Part shown: positions 24,687 through 32,537 of the stretch, piece by piece | Layout: every line of letters begins with the position of its first letter | Position numbering within the stretch: position 1 is the first letter of the stretch | Assembly: GCA_024691105.1 (NCBI GenBank) | Contig: JAILNY010000085.1 | Span: forward strand, 1 to 45,038 | Length of the DNA stretch: 45,038 nt | Source of the DNA: Treponema sp. | GTDB lineage: Bacteria > Spirochaetota > Spirochaetia > Treponematales > Treponemataceae | Direction of reading: 5' to 3' | Notes under the pieces: model-generated | Seen by the model: only the letters and a program-made list of their open reading frames with translations | What the model was told of the DNA's origin: nothing | The model's database searches: none | Position numbers and translations under genes: made by a program

Positions 24687-26027
24687 TTATGCCTGATAAT
24701 TTATATTATGACGTGGATCTATGTTTTCAATTCTTTCTACACTTTTGTCCTTAATCATATCAATCATTATTCTTGCGACTTTTGGATCAAAGTGTGAGCC
24801 TGAACATTTTTCAAATTCAGAAATAATTTTTTCTTTTTCAAGACGTGGTCTGTAGCAGCGGTCAGAATTCATTGCATCAAATGAGTCGCATACACAGACA
24901 ATTCTTGCTTCAAGCGGAATTTCCTGGCCACGAAGGTGTTCTGGGTAGCCTGTTCCGTCCCAATGCTCGTGATGTGATTTTGCAACTTCCTTTAACATTG
25001 GCATTGCAGAAAAATCGTTGAGCATCTCATATCCTTTTGTTGTATGCATTTGAATTTCTGAAAACTCATCCGAAGTAAGACGAGCAGGCTTATTTAAAAT
25101 ATTGTCTCCAACGCTGATTTTTCCAACATCGTGCATAAGGCCAAGCCAGAACATTTCTACCTGTTCATGATCTGTCATTTTAAGTCGTCTTGCAACTTCT
25201 CTTGCATAATGTGCAACTCTAAGTGAATGTCCTTTTGTATAAGGATCCTTTGCATCTACAAAGTTTGCAAAAGTTTTAAACGACTGAACGATTATATCAG
25301 AGTCAAGCTTTTGTCGTATTTCGTAAAATCTGACTTTTTTTAATACAGTAATCTGAATTGCAATAAGCACAAAAAGACACAGTGTTGTAAGAATAATTCC
25401 GGAAATTAAAAAATAATATATCGGATATTCTCTTGGTGAATAGATATAACGACCGGTAATTGTAATATGACGGATTTTGTACGGAAACTTGGTATACATA
25501 ATCATACCAATCATAAATGGTCCGAATGTTTCCATATTTTTGCCCATAATTGCCATGCCGTCATTATTGGCAATTTTTTTCATTACAACGTAGTCTTCGT
25601 CTGCCTTAAACTGCTGTCTATATTCTGGATAACTGCTGTGTGAATTTGGGATTGGAAGATTTTCTGTGTAATAAAAAGAAAAGTCTGCGTTCCAGTTGCT
25701 GTCAATCCAATATCCGTGCGGAACCTTTGCGGTAATTGTCCAGTCTGTAAAAACATGCTTTGAGTTATTTACAAATTTTCCGTCGTATTGTGCGCCGTAT
25801 GTATGATCTGGTTCAATCCAGGCTTTGTCTGCAGGAGTGGAGAAGGTAACATATAGTTCTCTGTCATCTGTGATTATAGAATTTTCGTCCTGATTATACG
25901 TGACAATGACATTACTTTTCCTGTTACAGTAAAGAATAAAAAAGACAAACCCGCCGATAAGGAAAAATAAGAGAGTTAAGCACATCTGAATTAGTGGAAC
26001 TTTGTAGAAAAACTTCCTATTACTCAT
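24687..26027 (-). CDS. Membrane HD-GYP protein (c-di-GMP phosphodiesterase) with CBM2-like sensor
   Basis: The 446-residue protein has a membrane helix at 13-33, an extracytoplasmic domain to about 205 and a second helix at about 207-230. A C-terminal HD-GYP domain follows with HDVGKI (from H299), HHEHWDGTGYP (about 350) and CDSFDAMNSDRCYR intact, so it should hydrolyse cyclic di-GMP. The sensor region (FTDWTITAKVPHGYWIDSNWNADFSFYYTE, then ETFGPFMIGMIMYTK) has the Trp pattern of family 2 cellulose-binding modules. The predicted mRNA begins 1 nt before the ATG. It heads the peptide transporter operon. Confidence 0.85.
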   Translation of the reverse strand: MSNRKFFYKVPLIQMCLTLLFFLIGGFVFFILYCNRKSNVIVTYNQDENSIITDDRELYVTFSTPADKAWIEPDHTYGAQYDGKFVNNSKHVFTDWTITAKVPHGYWIDSNWNADFSFYYTENLPIPNSHSSYPEYRQQFKADEDYVVMKKIANNDGMAIMGKNMETFGPFMIGMIMYTKFPYKIRHITITGRYIYSPREYPIYYFLISGIILTTLCLFVLIAIQITVLKKVRFYEIRQKLDSDIIVQSFKTFANFVDAKDPYTKGHSLRVAHYAREVARRLKMTDHEQVEMFWLGLMHDVGKISVGDNILNKPARLTSDEFSEIQMHTTKGYEMLNDFSAMPMLKEVAKSHHEHWDGTGYPEHLRGQEIPLEARIVCVCDSFDAMNSDRCYRPRLEKEKIISEFEKCSGSHFDPKVARIMIDMIKDKSVERIENIDPRHNINYQA

Positions 26028-26034
26028 ACATTAT

Positions 26035-26063
26035 AGTATACCATTAAATTTATAGATTGCCAA
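26035..26063 (-). promoter_or_regulatory. Leaderless promoter of the HD-GYP/opp operon
   Basis: On the minus strand TTGGCA (26058-26063) and TATACT (26035-26040) are 17 nt apart. Seven nt separate the -10 from the ATG, so +1 is expected at 26028. Confidence 0.65.
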
Positions 26064-26098
26064 TAATAGAAATTTTCAATTTTTTATGAATTCTGCTA

Positions 26099-26128
26099 TT
26101 GACTAAAATATAGTTTTTTTGATATATT
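26099..26128 (+). promoter_or_regulatory. Promoter of the tRNA cluster
   Basis: TTGACT (26099-26104) and TATATT (26123-26128), spacer 18 nt, 16 nt before tRNA-His. Confidence 0.7.
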
Positions 26129-26144
26129 CATCTAGTCAGTAAAT

Positions 26145-26217
26145 GGTGCCTGTAGTTCAGTGGTAGAGCGCCAGATTGTGGATCTGGTTGTCGTGGGTTC
26201 GAACCCCATCAGGCACC
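26145..26217 (+). tRNA. tRNA-His (anticodon GTG)
   Basis: Acceptor GTGCCTG pairs with CAGGCAC, with the extra G at 26145 opposite the discriminator C (26217), the His identity feature. The anticodon stem CCAGA/TCTGG encloses TTGTGGA. The CCA end is not encoded. Confidence 0.95.
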
Positions 26218-26254
26218 CAAATCCAAGCGGTCGCAGGTCATTTACTCAGGTAAT

Positions 26255-26328
26255 GCGCCTGTAGCTCATCTGGATAGAGCTTCGGACTTCGAATCCGGAG
26301 GTAGCAGGTTCGAATCCTGTCAGACGCA
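26255..26328 (+). tRNA. tRNA-Arg (anticodon TCG)
   Basis: Anticodon loop CTTCGAA in stem TCGGA/TCCGG gives TCG. D-arm TAGCTCATCTGGATAGAGC and T-loop GTTCGAATC are normal. The acceptor stem GCGCCTG/CAGACGC has a C-A mismatch at position 4-69 (26258 and 26324). Confidence 0.92.
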
Positions 26329-26362
26329 AAAATAGTAATTTTGGAATGCGCGTTTTGCGTAT

Positions 26363-26462
26363 CCCTATAAAATACGGGCCATACCTCCAAGTGTTCGGTT
26401 TGGTGCAAAGAAATTATTAACTTGTATTTTTCGGGACTTCGTCCCTACAAAATACGGGCCAT
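26363..26462 (+). repeat. 20-bp direct repeat including a tRNA-Lys 5' end
   Basis: CCCTAYAAAATACGGGCCAT occurs at 26363-26382 and 26443-26462, one mismatch. In the second copy the last seven bases are the 5' end of tRNA-Lys. A small GGGAC-TTC-GTCCC hairpin lies at 26433-26445. Confidence 0.8.
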
Positions 26463-26528
26463 TAGCTCAGCTGGTAGAGCAACAGACTCTTAATCTGTGG
26501 GTCGAAGGTTCGAACCCTTCATGGCTCA
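26456..26528 (+). tRNA. tRNA-Lys (anticodon CTT)
   Basis: Acceptor GGGCCAT pairs with ATGGCTC (one G-T). The anticodon stem ACAGA/TCTGT encloses CTCTTAA, anticodon CTT. T-loop GTTCGAACC is present; CCA is not encoded. Confidence 0.95.
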
Positions 26529-26564
26529 AAAGACCTTAACTTAATCGTTAAGGTCTTTTTTTTT
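26529..26564 (+). terminator. Terminator of the tRNA cluster
   Basis: AAAGACCTTAAC (26529-26540) pairs perfectly with GTTAAGGTCTTT (26547-26558), 6-nt loop, then a T-run to 26564. Confidence 0.9.
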
Positions 26565-26611
26565 ACCTGTCATCTGTATCATAAAATCTTCATTTTTTTT
26601 ATGTAAAACTG

Positions 26612-26638
26612 TAAAGTCTTTTTTTTAAATTCCGAAAA
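26612..26638 (+). promoter_or_regulatory. Sigma-28-like promoter of the flgN-flgK-flgL-fliW-csrA operon
   Basis: TAAA (26612-26615), 15 nt, TCCGAAAA (26631-26638) matches the flagellar sigma consensus TAAA-N15-GCCGATAA at 10 of 12 positions, 51 nt before the first gene. Confidence 0.7.
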
Positions 26639-26689
26639 TTTATACGGAATACTATATACCGTTTTGGTATAAAAAAGAGGTGCGACTTT

Positions 26690-27115
26690 ATGGAAAATAA
26701 AACAGTTTTACTTGATACACTTAAAAAAGAAGATCTTGTTATGGACAGCATTCTTTTATGTCAGATGAAAATTCACGAAGCTGTAAAAGATCGGGACTGG
26801 CTTAATCTTGAGACTAACATCACAAAAATGCAGGGTCTTACTGTTGATTTTATTTCGCTCGAAGATTCACGCAATTCAATAAAACAGGAAAAAATTTCAG
26901 AAAAAGAGCATGAGCTTATGAAGCAGATTCAGTCAAAGCTTCTTAAGTCAAAAATTGCAAACAGTGCACTTAATGATTATATAAAAATCTCTCGTGGTTT
27001 TGTTCAGAATGTACTTGAAAATGTAGTTCCACAGAGACGCAATGTTTTGTATTCCAAAAATGGTTCGATTGTTAAGACTCAACCACAGAGTGTCGTTCTT
27101 AACAAGGTGTTTTAA
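26690..27115 (+). CDS. flgN: FlgN-like flagellar export chaperone
   Basis: The 141-residue protein is almost entirely helical, of FlgN length, and directly precedes flgK, where FlgN is usually encoded. FlgN binds the C-termini of FlgK and FlgL and delivers them to the export gate. The sequence itself is poorly conserved, so the call rests mainly on size, helix content and place. AGAGGTG lies before the ATG. It is the first gene behind the sigma-28-like promoter. Confidence 0.65.
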   Translation: MENKTVLLDTLKKEDLVMDSILLCQMKIHEAVKDRDWLNLETNITKMQGLTVDFISLEDSRNSIKQEKISEKEHELMKQIQSKLLKSKIANSALNDYIKISRGFVQNVLENVVPQRRNVLYSKNGSIVKTQPQSVVLNKVF

Positions 27116-27174
27116 TTAAGAGAAAAAGATATGAGCGCTCTTTAATCGGTCGGGCGTTTTAACAGGAGTTTTTT

Positions 27175-29070
27175 ATGGGAAGCACATTTGCAGCAATTGA
27201 ACTTGGAAAGAGAAGCCTTATGGCTCATTCTCAGTCAATCCATACAAGCGGTCACAATATTTCAAATGCAGAAACAGAAGGCTATTCCAGACAGCGAGTA
27301 GAAATTAAAGCCTTTGATCCGCTTGATCGTCCTGATTTAAGCCGCGCTGAGACACCGGGACAGATTGGTCAGGGTGTTGTGATTGAAAGCATTAACCGTG
27401 TACGCGATGAAATGCTTGACCAGAGAATTGTTGCTCAGAGTAACCAGGAAACTTATTGGGAAACCCGCAGCAAATATTATATGATGCTCGAGCAGGTTTA
27501 TAACGAACCTGATGAAGTTTCTGTAAGAACTACAATGGATAAATTCTGGGAAAGCTGGCAGGAACTTTCGCTTAATCCGGAAAGTACTGCAAACCGCGAA
27601 GCAGTTGTTCAGCGCGGGCAGTCACTTATAAACTCTATCCGTAACCGCGATCTTGCATTGACTGGTATCGGTAATCTTTTAAACTCAGATATCGAAGCAA
27701 ATGTTGAACAGCTTAACAGCTACGCAAATCAGATTGCTGAATTGAATAACGAAATTGTGCGAAGCCGCGCAATGGGAGATAACCCGAATGATTTGCTTGA
27801 CCGCCGTGATCTTCTTGTAGAAAAACTTTCTAAGATTGCAAATATTACAACTGATCAGCGTGATGCTGATGAGTTTATGGTTCATATTGAAGGAAAGGTT
27901 TTAGTTCAGGGAAACGTTGCACGTAATTTTGAAATTGCTCCTGTCCTTGATAACTATGGTTATTCACGCGTTGTATGGGCAGATACAAAAGAGGAAGCAG
28001 TCGTTACAGGCGGTTCACTTGGTGCTTTAATTGAACTTCGCGATGTTGATGTAAGAAACGAAATTCAGTCATTAAATACAATGACTATGAACTTTGTTGA
28101 CCTTGTAAATGATGTTCACCGTAACGCTGTCGGTTCTAATAACGTAACCGGTCTTGACTTTTTTATTCAGCGTCCGTTTGTAGAAAATACAGTCGGAAAC
28201 TATGATTCTGACGGTGATGGAATTGAAGACAAGTCTTATATCTTCCGCTTTACCGGAACAAATAAATTAAATCCTCAGGAACAGATTGGAATCGAAGGTC
28301 AGATGACTCTTTCTGGTCCTACAGGAAATGTAACTGTTGCATATCATCCGACAGATACTGTTGAAGATGTTATTAACCGTATTAACGATTCAAACGGCGA
28401 AGTAAAAGCATACCTTGACCGCAACAGTAATCTTGTATTAAAGGCTACAACTGCAGAAAGCATTTACAATCCTGATTTTGTAATCCGTCATGTAGAAGAC
28501 TCAGGTCTTTTCCTTACAGGCTATTCTGGAATCCTTGCTCAAAGCGGCGAGGACGGAGCCTTTGATTATAACCAGGCAAACGCAGTTAATGCTCTGGTTG
28601 GTGTCGGAGCTGAATCAGAAAAGGTTGCACAGTTTGCAGTAAGCCCGGTTGAAAATCCTTCAACTTATGTAGAAATAAATAAGCGTATCCGTAACGATGT
28701 TATGAACGTTGCAACTGCGTTTGCCGACCATACAGGGGCCGCCATGAATGGCGACGGACGAGCCGCAGTTGAGATTGCCGCAATCCGTAATACAAAGGTA
28801 ATGATCGGCCACGAGAGAACTTTTGATGATTACTTTGCAGATTCTGTAACACATGTCGGTCTTATGGGCGAGCAGGCAGAGACAAATCTTTTAAGTCAGA
28901 ATGCCGTAATGGACGATCTTCGTTCTTTGCGTGATTCAATCAGCGGCGTAAATATTGATGAAGAGCTTGCAGATATTATGAAGTTCCAGCATGGATACAA
29001 TGCTGCTGCAAAATATATTACTGTAATCGACCAGATGCTTGATACAGTAATTAACAGACTTAAAGTATAA
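27175..29070 (+). CDS. flgK: Flagellar hook-associated protein 1 (FlgK)
   Basis: The 631-residue protein starts with the axial-protein motif: FAAIELGKRSLMAHSQSIHTSGHNISNAETEGYSRQRV. It ends with LADIMKFQHGYNAAAKYITVIDQMLDTVINRLKV, the C-terminal helix shared with FlgE and FlgG. FlgK forms the first junction between hook and filament. AGGAG is 6 nt before the ATG. The length is normal to slightly long. It lies 59 nt after flgN and 70 nt before flgL. Confidence 0.96.
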   Translation: MGSTFAAIELGKRSLMAHSQSIHTSGHNISNAETEGYSRQRVEIKAFDPLDRPDLSRAETPGQIGQGVVIESINRVRDEMLDQRIVAQSNQETYWETRSKYYMMLEQVYNEPDEVSVRTTMDKFWESWQELSLNPESTANREAVVQRGQSLINSIRNRDLALTGIGNLLNSDIEANVEQLNSYANQIAELNNEIVRSRAMGDNPNDLLDRRDLLVEKLSKIANITTDQRDADEFMVHIEGKVLVQGNVARNFEIAPVLDNYGYSRVVWADTKEEAVVTGGSLGALIELRDVDVRNEIQSLNTMTMNFVDLVNDVHRNAVGSNNVTGLDFFIQRPFVENTVGNYDSDGDGIEDKSYIFRFTGTNKLNPQEQIGIEGQMTLSGPTGNVTVAYHPTDTVEDVINRINDSNGEVKAYLDRNSNLVLKATTAESIYNPDFVIRHVEDSGLFLTGYSGILAQSGEDGAFDYNQANAVNALVGVGAESEKVAQFAVSPVENPSTYVEINKRIRNDVMNVATAFADHTGAAMNGDGRAAVEIAAIRNTKVMIGHERTFDDYFADSVTHVGLMGEQAETNLLSQNAVMDDLRSLRDSISGVNIDEELADIMKFQHGYNAAAKYITVIDQMLDTVINRLKV

Positions 29071-29140
29071 AAATTGATTGCGGCGCGACTGGCGGTAAGC
29101 TGAATGCGTAGATCGCAAAGGATTATATTAGGAGCGAATT

Positions 29141-30385
29141 ATGAGAAGAATCAGTTCAGGAATGAATAACGCAGATGTACAGTACAGACTTAGAACTCAT
29201 GAGTCAAAGTTGAATCATGCCAATAATCAGTTAGGAAGCCAGCGCCGGATTCAGCAGCTCCGCGATGATCCGATTGCTGCAGGTCACTTAGTAAGATATC
29301 AGTCTTACAAAGGCCGCGTTGATACTTTTGAAACAAATGCTCAGACTCTTACAGAACGCTTTACAATACGCGAAGGCTACATGAACGATTCACTTCAGAT
29401 TCTTCACAGAGTACGTGAGCTTGCTGTTGCCGGTGCCAACGGAACATATACAAAAGAAGATCTTGCAAATATGGCTTCTGAAGTTGATGAGCTTTTAAAA
29501 GAACTTATTCAAAACGCAAATGCTATAGATCAGGACGGAAACTCTTTGTTTGCCGGAACTAATACAAAGACAACTGCATTTGAAGTTGAACTTGGCAACG
29601 TTCCTGGAAGTGCCATTCCTTTAATTGATTCTGTAACTTACAACGGAAACGTTGATACAAACCGTATCGAAGTTGATGAAAATCAATATATGGACATTGA
29701 TAATTCCGGTAACCGCACATTCTGGTCAGAGCATCAGCAGCTTTTTACAGAGCGTGATGCTTCCAGCTGGCAGGCAGATCGTGACAGCGTAATTGCAGTT
29801 GATGGCCATCAGATTGAGGTTAAACGCGGCGACAATGTTTATGCATTGATTTCTAAGATTAATAACAGCGGTGCAGCTGTAAAAGCAAGTATTGATCCTG
29901 TATCAAATGGTCTTAACCTTATGACAACAGATCCTCGTCAGCTTTGGCTTGAAGATATTTCGGGAACAACATTTACAGACCTTGGTGTAATCTCAAGTCC
30001 TGAACAGCGTCCTCCTTACAATCTTGCAGGTAGTGCAAAGGTATCCGGTGGTTCAATGTTTGACTCTGTAATTGCGCTCCGTAATGCAATGCTTTCCGGC
30101 GATCAGGAAGCAATCGGTGGTCGCGTTCTTGGTACTGTTGACCAGAGTCTTGATAACCTTGTAACACGCATTGCAGAACTTGGAAGTCAGCACGAGAGAG
30201 CTTCGCTTAATATTACGCGAAATTCTCAGACATCACTTAACGTTACACAGATGATTGCAACAGAAGGTGATCTTGATTTTACAAAGGCCATTACAGATAT
30301 GAAGATGCTTGATTATGTTCATCAGGCAACTTTAAGTGTAGCCGGCAAATTATATTCAAGTTCACTTTTAAATTATATGAGATAA
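29141..30385 (+). CDS. flgL: Flagellar hook-associated protein 3 (FlgL)
   Basis: The 414-residue protein has the flagellin-like N-terminus (RISSGMNNADVQYRLRTHESKLNHANNQLGSQRRIQQLRDDP) and the C-terminal helix (MLDYVHQATLSVAGKLYSSSLLNYMR). FlgL joins FlgK to the filament. AGGAG precedes the ATG. The middle domain is longer than in enterobacterial FlgL (about 320 residues). Confidence 0.95.
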   Translation: MRRISSGMNNADVQYRLRTHESKLNHANNQLGSQRRIQQLRDDPIAAGHLVRYQSYKGRVDTFETNAQTLTERFTIREGYMNDSLQILHRVRELAVAGANGTYTKEDLANMASEVDELLKELIQNANAIDQDGNSLFAGTNTKTTAFEVELGNVPGSAIPLIDSVTYNGNVDTNRIEVDENQYMDIDNSGNRTFWSEHQQLFTERDASSWQADRDSVIAVDGHQIEVKRGDNVYALISKINNSGAAVKASIDPVSNGLNLMTTDPRQLWLEDISGTTFTDLGVISSPEQRPPYNLAGSAKVSGGSMFDSVIALRNAMLSGDQEAIGGRVLGTVDQSLDNLVTRIAELGSQHERASLNITRNSQTSLNVTQMIATEGDLDFTKAITDMKMLDYVHQATLSVAGKLYSSSLLNYMR

Positions 30386-30397
30386 ATGGGGTAAGAC

Positions 30398-30844
30398 ATG
30401 GATGTTAAAACAAAAAATGGAACTGTAGTTTCTGTAGAAGAAAATCACATTTTGCATTTTCCGGAAGGACTTTTTGGATTTGAATTGTATCATAACTATG
30501 CAATTTATGATTCTGAATATTCACCTTTTATGTGGATGCAGTCTTTAGATGATCAGAATCTTGCATTTTTAACTGTTGATCCGTTTTTAATCTGCAATGA
30601 TTATGAGCTTGATGTAGATGATAAATATCTTGCAAAAATCGGAATTACATCTCCGGCTGATGTAATTGTTCTTTCAATCGTAACAATTCCGCGTAACGGA
30701 GATCCTGTAACTGCAAACTTACAGGGACCGATTATTATTAATAAAAATAATGGTCAGTGTCTTCAGGCAATTCTTAATTCGACTCGCTGGACAACAAAGC
30801 ATGATATCGTAAAAGCCCTTAAGGCAAGAGAGGGCGTATGCTGA
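30398..30844 (+). CDS. fliW: Flagellar assembly factor FliW, CsrA antagonist
   Basis: The 148-residue protein has the family pattern ILHFPEGLFGFELYHNYAIYD, FMWMQSLDDQNLAFLTVDPF and NLQGPIIINKNN. FliW binds CsrA and is itself titrated by flagellin, so unassembled flagellin shuts off flagellin translation. The stop codon overlaps the csrA start (ATGCTGA), the classic fliW-csrA coupling. It follows flgL by 12 nt. Confidence 0.95.
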   Translation: MDVKTKNGTVVSVEENHILHFPEGLFGFELYHNYAIYDSEYSPFMWMQSLDDQNLAFLTVDPFLICNDYELDVDDKYLAKIGITSPADVIVLSIVTIPRNGDPVTANLQGPIIINKNNGQCLQAILNSTRWTTKHDIVKALKAREGVC

Positions 30845-31068
30845 TATTGTCACGTAAAATAGACGAAAAAATTAAAATTGGTGATGATATTACCTTGACC
30901 ATTATTGAGATTCGTGGTGATCAGGTAAAAATTGGTGTTGAAGCTCCAAAGAATGTAAAAGTATTCCGTCAGGAAGTTTTTAATGCCATTCAGTCAGAAA
31001 ACAAAGCGGCATCAGAAATTCCTAATACTACAGGAATTGATGCAATCAGAAGGATGCTTTCAAAGTAG
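30838..31068 (+). CDS. csrA: Carbon storage / flagellin translation regulator CsrA
   Basis: The 76-residue RNA-binding protein starts MLILSRKIDEKIKIGDDITLTI and continues VKIGVEAPKNVKVFRQEVF, both RNA-contact strands of CsrA. It has the extended C-terminal tail of FliW-controlled CsrA. It should bind GGA-loop hairpins; two such hairpins cover the flaB leader at 38936-38975 in this window. It overlaps fliW by 7 nt. Confidence 0.96.
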   Translation: MLILSRKIDEKIKIGDDITLTIIEIRGDQVKIGVEAPKNVKVFRQEVFNAIQSENKAASEIPNTTGIDAIRRMLSK

Positions 31069-31086
31069 CGCGGAATTTTCCCGCGC
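31068..31086. terminator. Hairpin between convergent csrA and tsaB
   Basis: GCGCGG (31068-31073) pairs with CCGCGC (31081-31086), loop AATTTTC, starting on the last base of the csrA stop codon. No T-run is visible on either side. Confidence 0.5.
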
Positions 31087-31108
31087 GTGACAGCTTGCCG
31101 CGAACGGG

Positions 31109-31792
31109 TTATTTGTTAAGATTTTCTTCTGCTTCGCTTGCACGAATATATACCGGACCTTCAAAATCCTGAAGTGCCGGTATTTTTTTTGCAATCATAT
31201 CTTCGGCTATTGCAAAAAGATTTTCTGTTTCGTTTGGCTTTCCCTTAAGCGCGATTAATTTTTTCTTAAGATCCGGGCATTCATTTTTGAGCCGTTCAAT
31301 TAAAAGTTCAGCATCGCTTCCGCATACAAAAAAAGAATCTGATTCAATTGCACCGATCTTTTTTGCAATATCAGACACTTCGTAATCGCCGTCTTCTATA
31401 AGAATCTTTTCATCCTGACTTATGCGTACATAAAATCGGCTCTTTTTTGCATCGACGGCACAGATTACAGGAAGTCCGATATTCTGGTATGCGTAAGAAT
31501 AAGTTTCTAAAGTGCCGGCTCCATACACCGGAACATTATGTGCAAGCTCAATTGCTTTTAACGCAGAAAATCCAAGTCGCAGTCCTGTAAATGAGCCTGG
31601 TCCTTTGCACAAAACTGTGTAATCAAGTTCAGAAGAGGTAAGTCCAACCTGACCAAGTACATATTCAATTGAAGGCAAAAGCTTTTCTGACTGCTTCATT
31701 CCAATGTCGAGTGTCAGATATGCAACGTTGTCATCATTTTTTGCGGCTATTGTAATTCTTGTAAGTGAAGTATCAAGTGCAAGTGCTTTCAT
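31109..31792 (-). CDS. tsaB: tRNA threonylcarbamoyladenosine biosynthesis protein TsaB
   Basis: The 227-residue protein starts MKALALDTSLTRITIAAKND and has KGPGSFTGLRLGFSALKAIELAHNVPVYG, the ASKHA-fold signature of TsaB. With TsaD and TsaE it makes t6A37 in tRNAs reading ANN codons. The start overlaps the tsaE stop by 1 nt. No tsaD is in the window. Confidence 0.94.
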   Translation of the reverse strand: MKALALDTSLTRITIAAKNDDNVAYLTLDIGMKQSEKLLPSIEYVLGQVGLTSSELDYTVLCKGPGSFTGLRLGFSALKAIELAHNVPVYGAGTLETYSYAYQNIGLPVICAVDAKKSRFYVRISQDEKILIEDGDYEVSDIAKKIGAIESDSFFVCGSDAELLIERLKNECPDLKKKLIALKGKPNETENLFAIAEDMIAKKIPALQDFEGPVYIRASEAEENLNK

Positions 31793-32235
31793 TATAAATC
31801 TCCGTAAGGCCAGTTTTCGATTGTAATTGTTCGGTTTGTGCCGTTATCAGAATCAGGCTCAAGTCGGATGATGATTGTATTTTTTGGAAGCTCTTCCATT
31901 ATTTTTTCGCTCCATTCAATTACAGAAACACCGTCCCCGTAAAGCATGTCGTCTGTTCCAAGATTTATAAAATCTTCCGGACCGTCAAGCCGGTATACAT
32001 CAAGATGATAAAGCGGCATCTTTCCTTCGTACTCAGATATAAGGCAGAAAGTAGGGCTTGTAATAACATCTTTTACTCCAAGACTTTCTGCAATGCCTTT
32101 TGTGATTGTTGTTTTTCCTGCTGCAAGAGTTCCCTGCATGGCGAGAATGTCGCCTTTTTTAAGGTAAGCACCGATTTTTCGACCAAGTTCAATAGTCTCA
32201 TCGCTGCTTGAGGTATGTAATGTAAGAGTTTTCAT
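31792..32235 (-). CDS. tsaE: tRNA t6A biosynthesis ATPase TsaE
   Basis: The 147-residue P-loop protein has Walker A GTLAAGKTT, then SPTFCLISEYEG and the LYHLDVYRL and VIEWSEK motifs of TsaE. It powers the TsaB-TsaD complex. The start overlaps the preceding small gene (ATGA). Confidence 0.95.
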   Translation of the reverse strand: MKTLTLHTSSSDETIELGRKIGAYLKKGDILAMQGTLAAGKTTITKGIAESLGVKDVITSPTFCLISEYEGKMPLYHLDVYRLDGPEDFINLGTDDMLYGDGVSVIEWSEKIMEELPKNTIIIRLEPDSDNGTNRTITIENWPYGDL

Positions 32236-32495
32236 TGTGGTAAACGACCTTCTTTGTCGCTTGCGATAATGTATTTTTTTAATTCTGCTAAAATTGGAAG
32301 AACAGGGTAGTTTGGTGCTCTGATTATTTTTACGTTTACAGTTTTACGTCCCATTGGATCCATTTCAATGCTGAAAGAGACTGGTATTTGAGAAGTTTCT
32401 GTTGGTAATTCTATAACTGCGTCTGCTGTATACTTCCTTAAGTAGAAAATATGACCCTCTTCGCATTCTATATTTTTTAGTTCAACTATGCTCAT
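32232..32495 (-). CDS. Small unknown protein upstream of tsaE
   Basis: I do not recognise this 87-residue protein. It is acidic to neutral, starts MSIVELKNIECEEGHIFYLRKYT and has strand-helix character with an aliphatic APNYPVLPILAELKKYII helix near the end. It has no signal peptide or cysteine pair apart from one Cys. It overlaps tsaE by 4 nt, so it is translationally coupled to t6A genes. Its promoter gives a leader of only about 6 nt. Confidence 0.65.
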   Translation of the reverse strand: MSIVELKNIECEEGHIFYLRKYTADAVIELPTETSQIPVSFSIEMDPMGRKTVNVKIIRAPNYPVLPILAELKKYIIASDKEGRLPQ

Positions 32496-32508
32496 AGAAT
32501 ATTATATA

Positions 32509-32537
32509 ATTATAAAATATGACCTTCAAATCGTCAA
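32509..32537 (-). promoter_or_regulatory. Promoter of the small gene-tsaE-tsaB operon
   Basis: On the minus strand TTGACG (32532-32537) and TATAAT (32509-32514), spacer 17 nt, overlapping the end of the PilZ gene. Expected +1 near 32502, 7 nt before the ATG, with no Shine-Dalgarno site. Confidence 0.65.
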
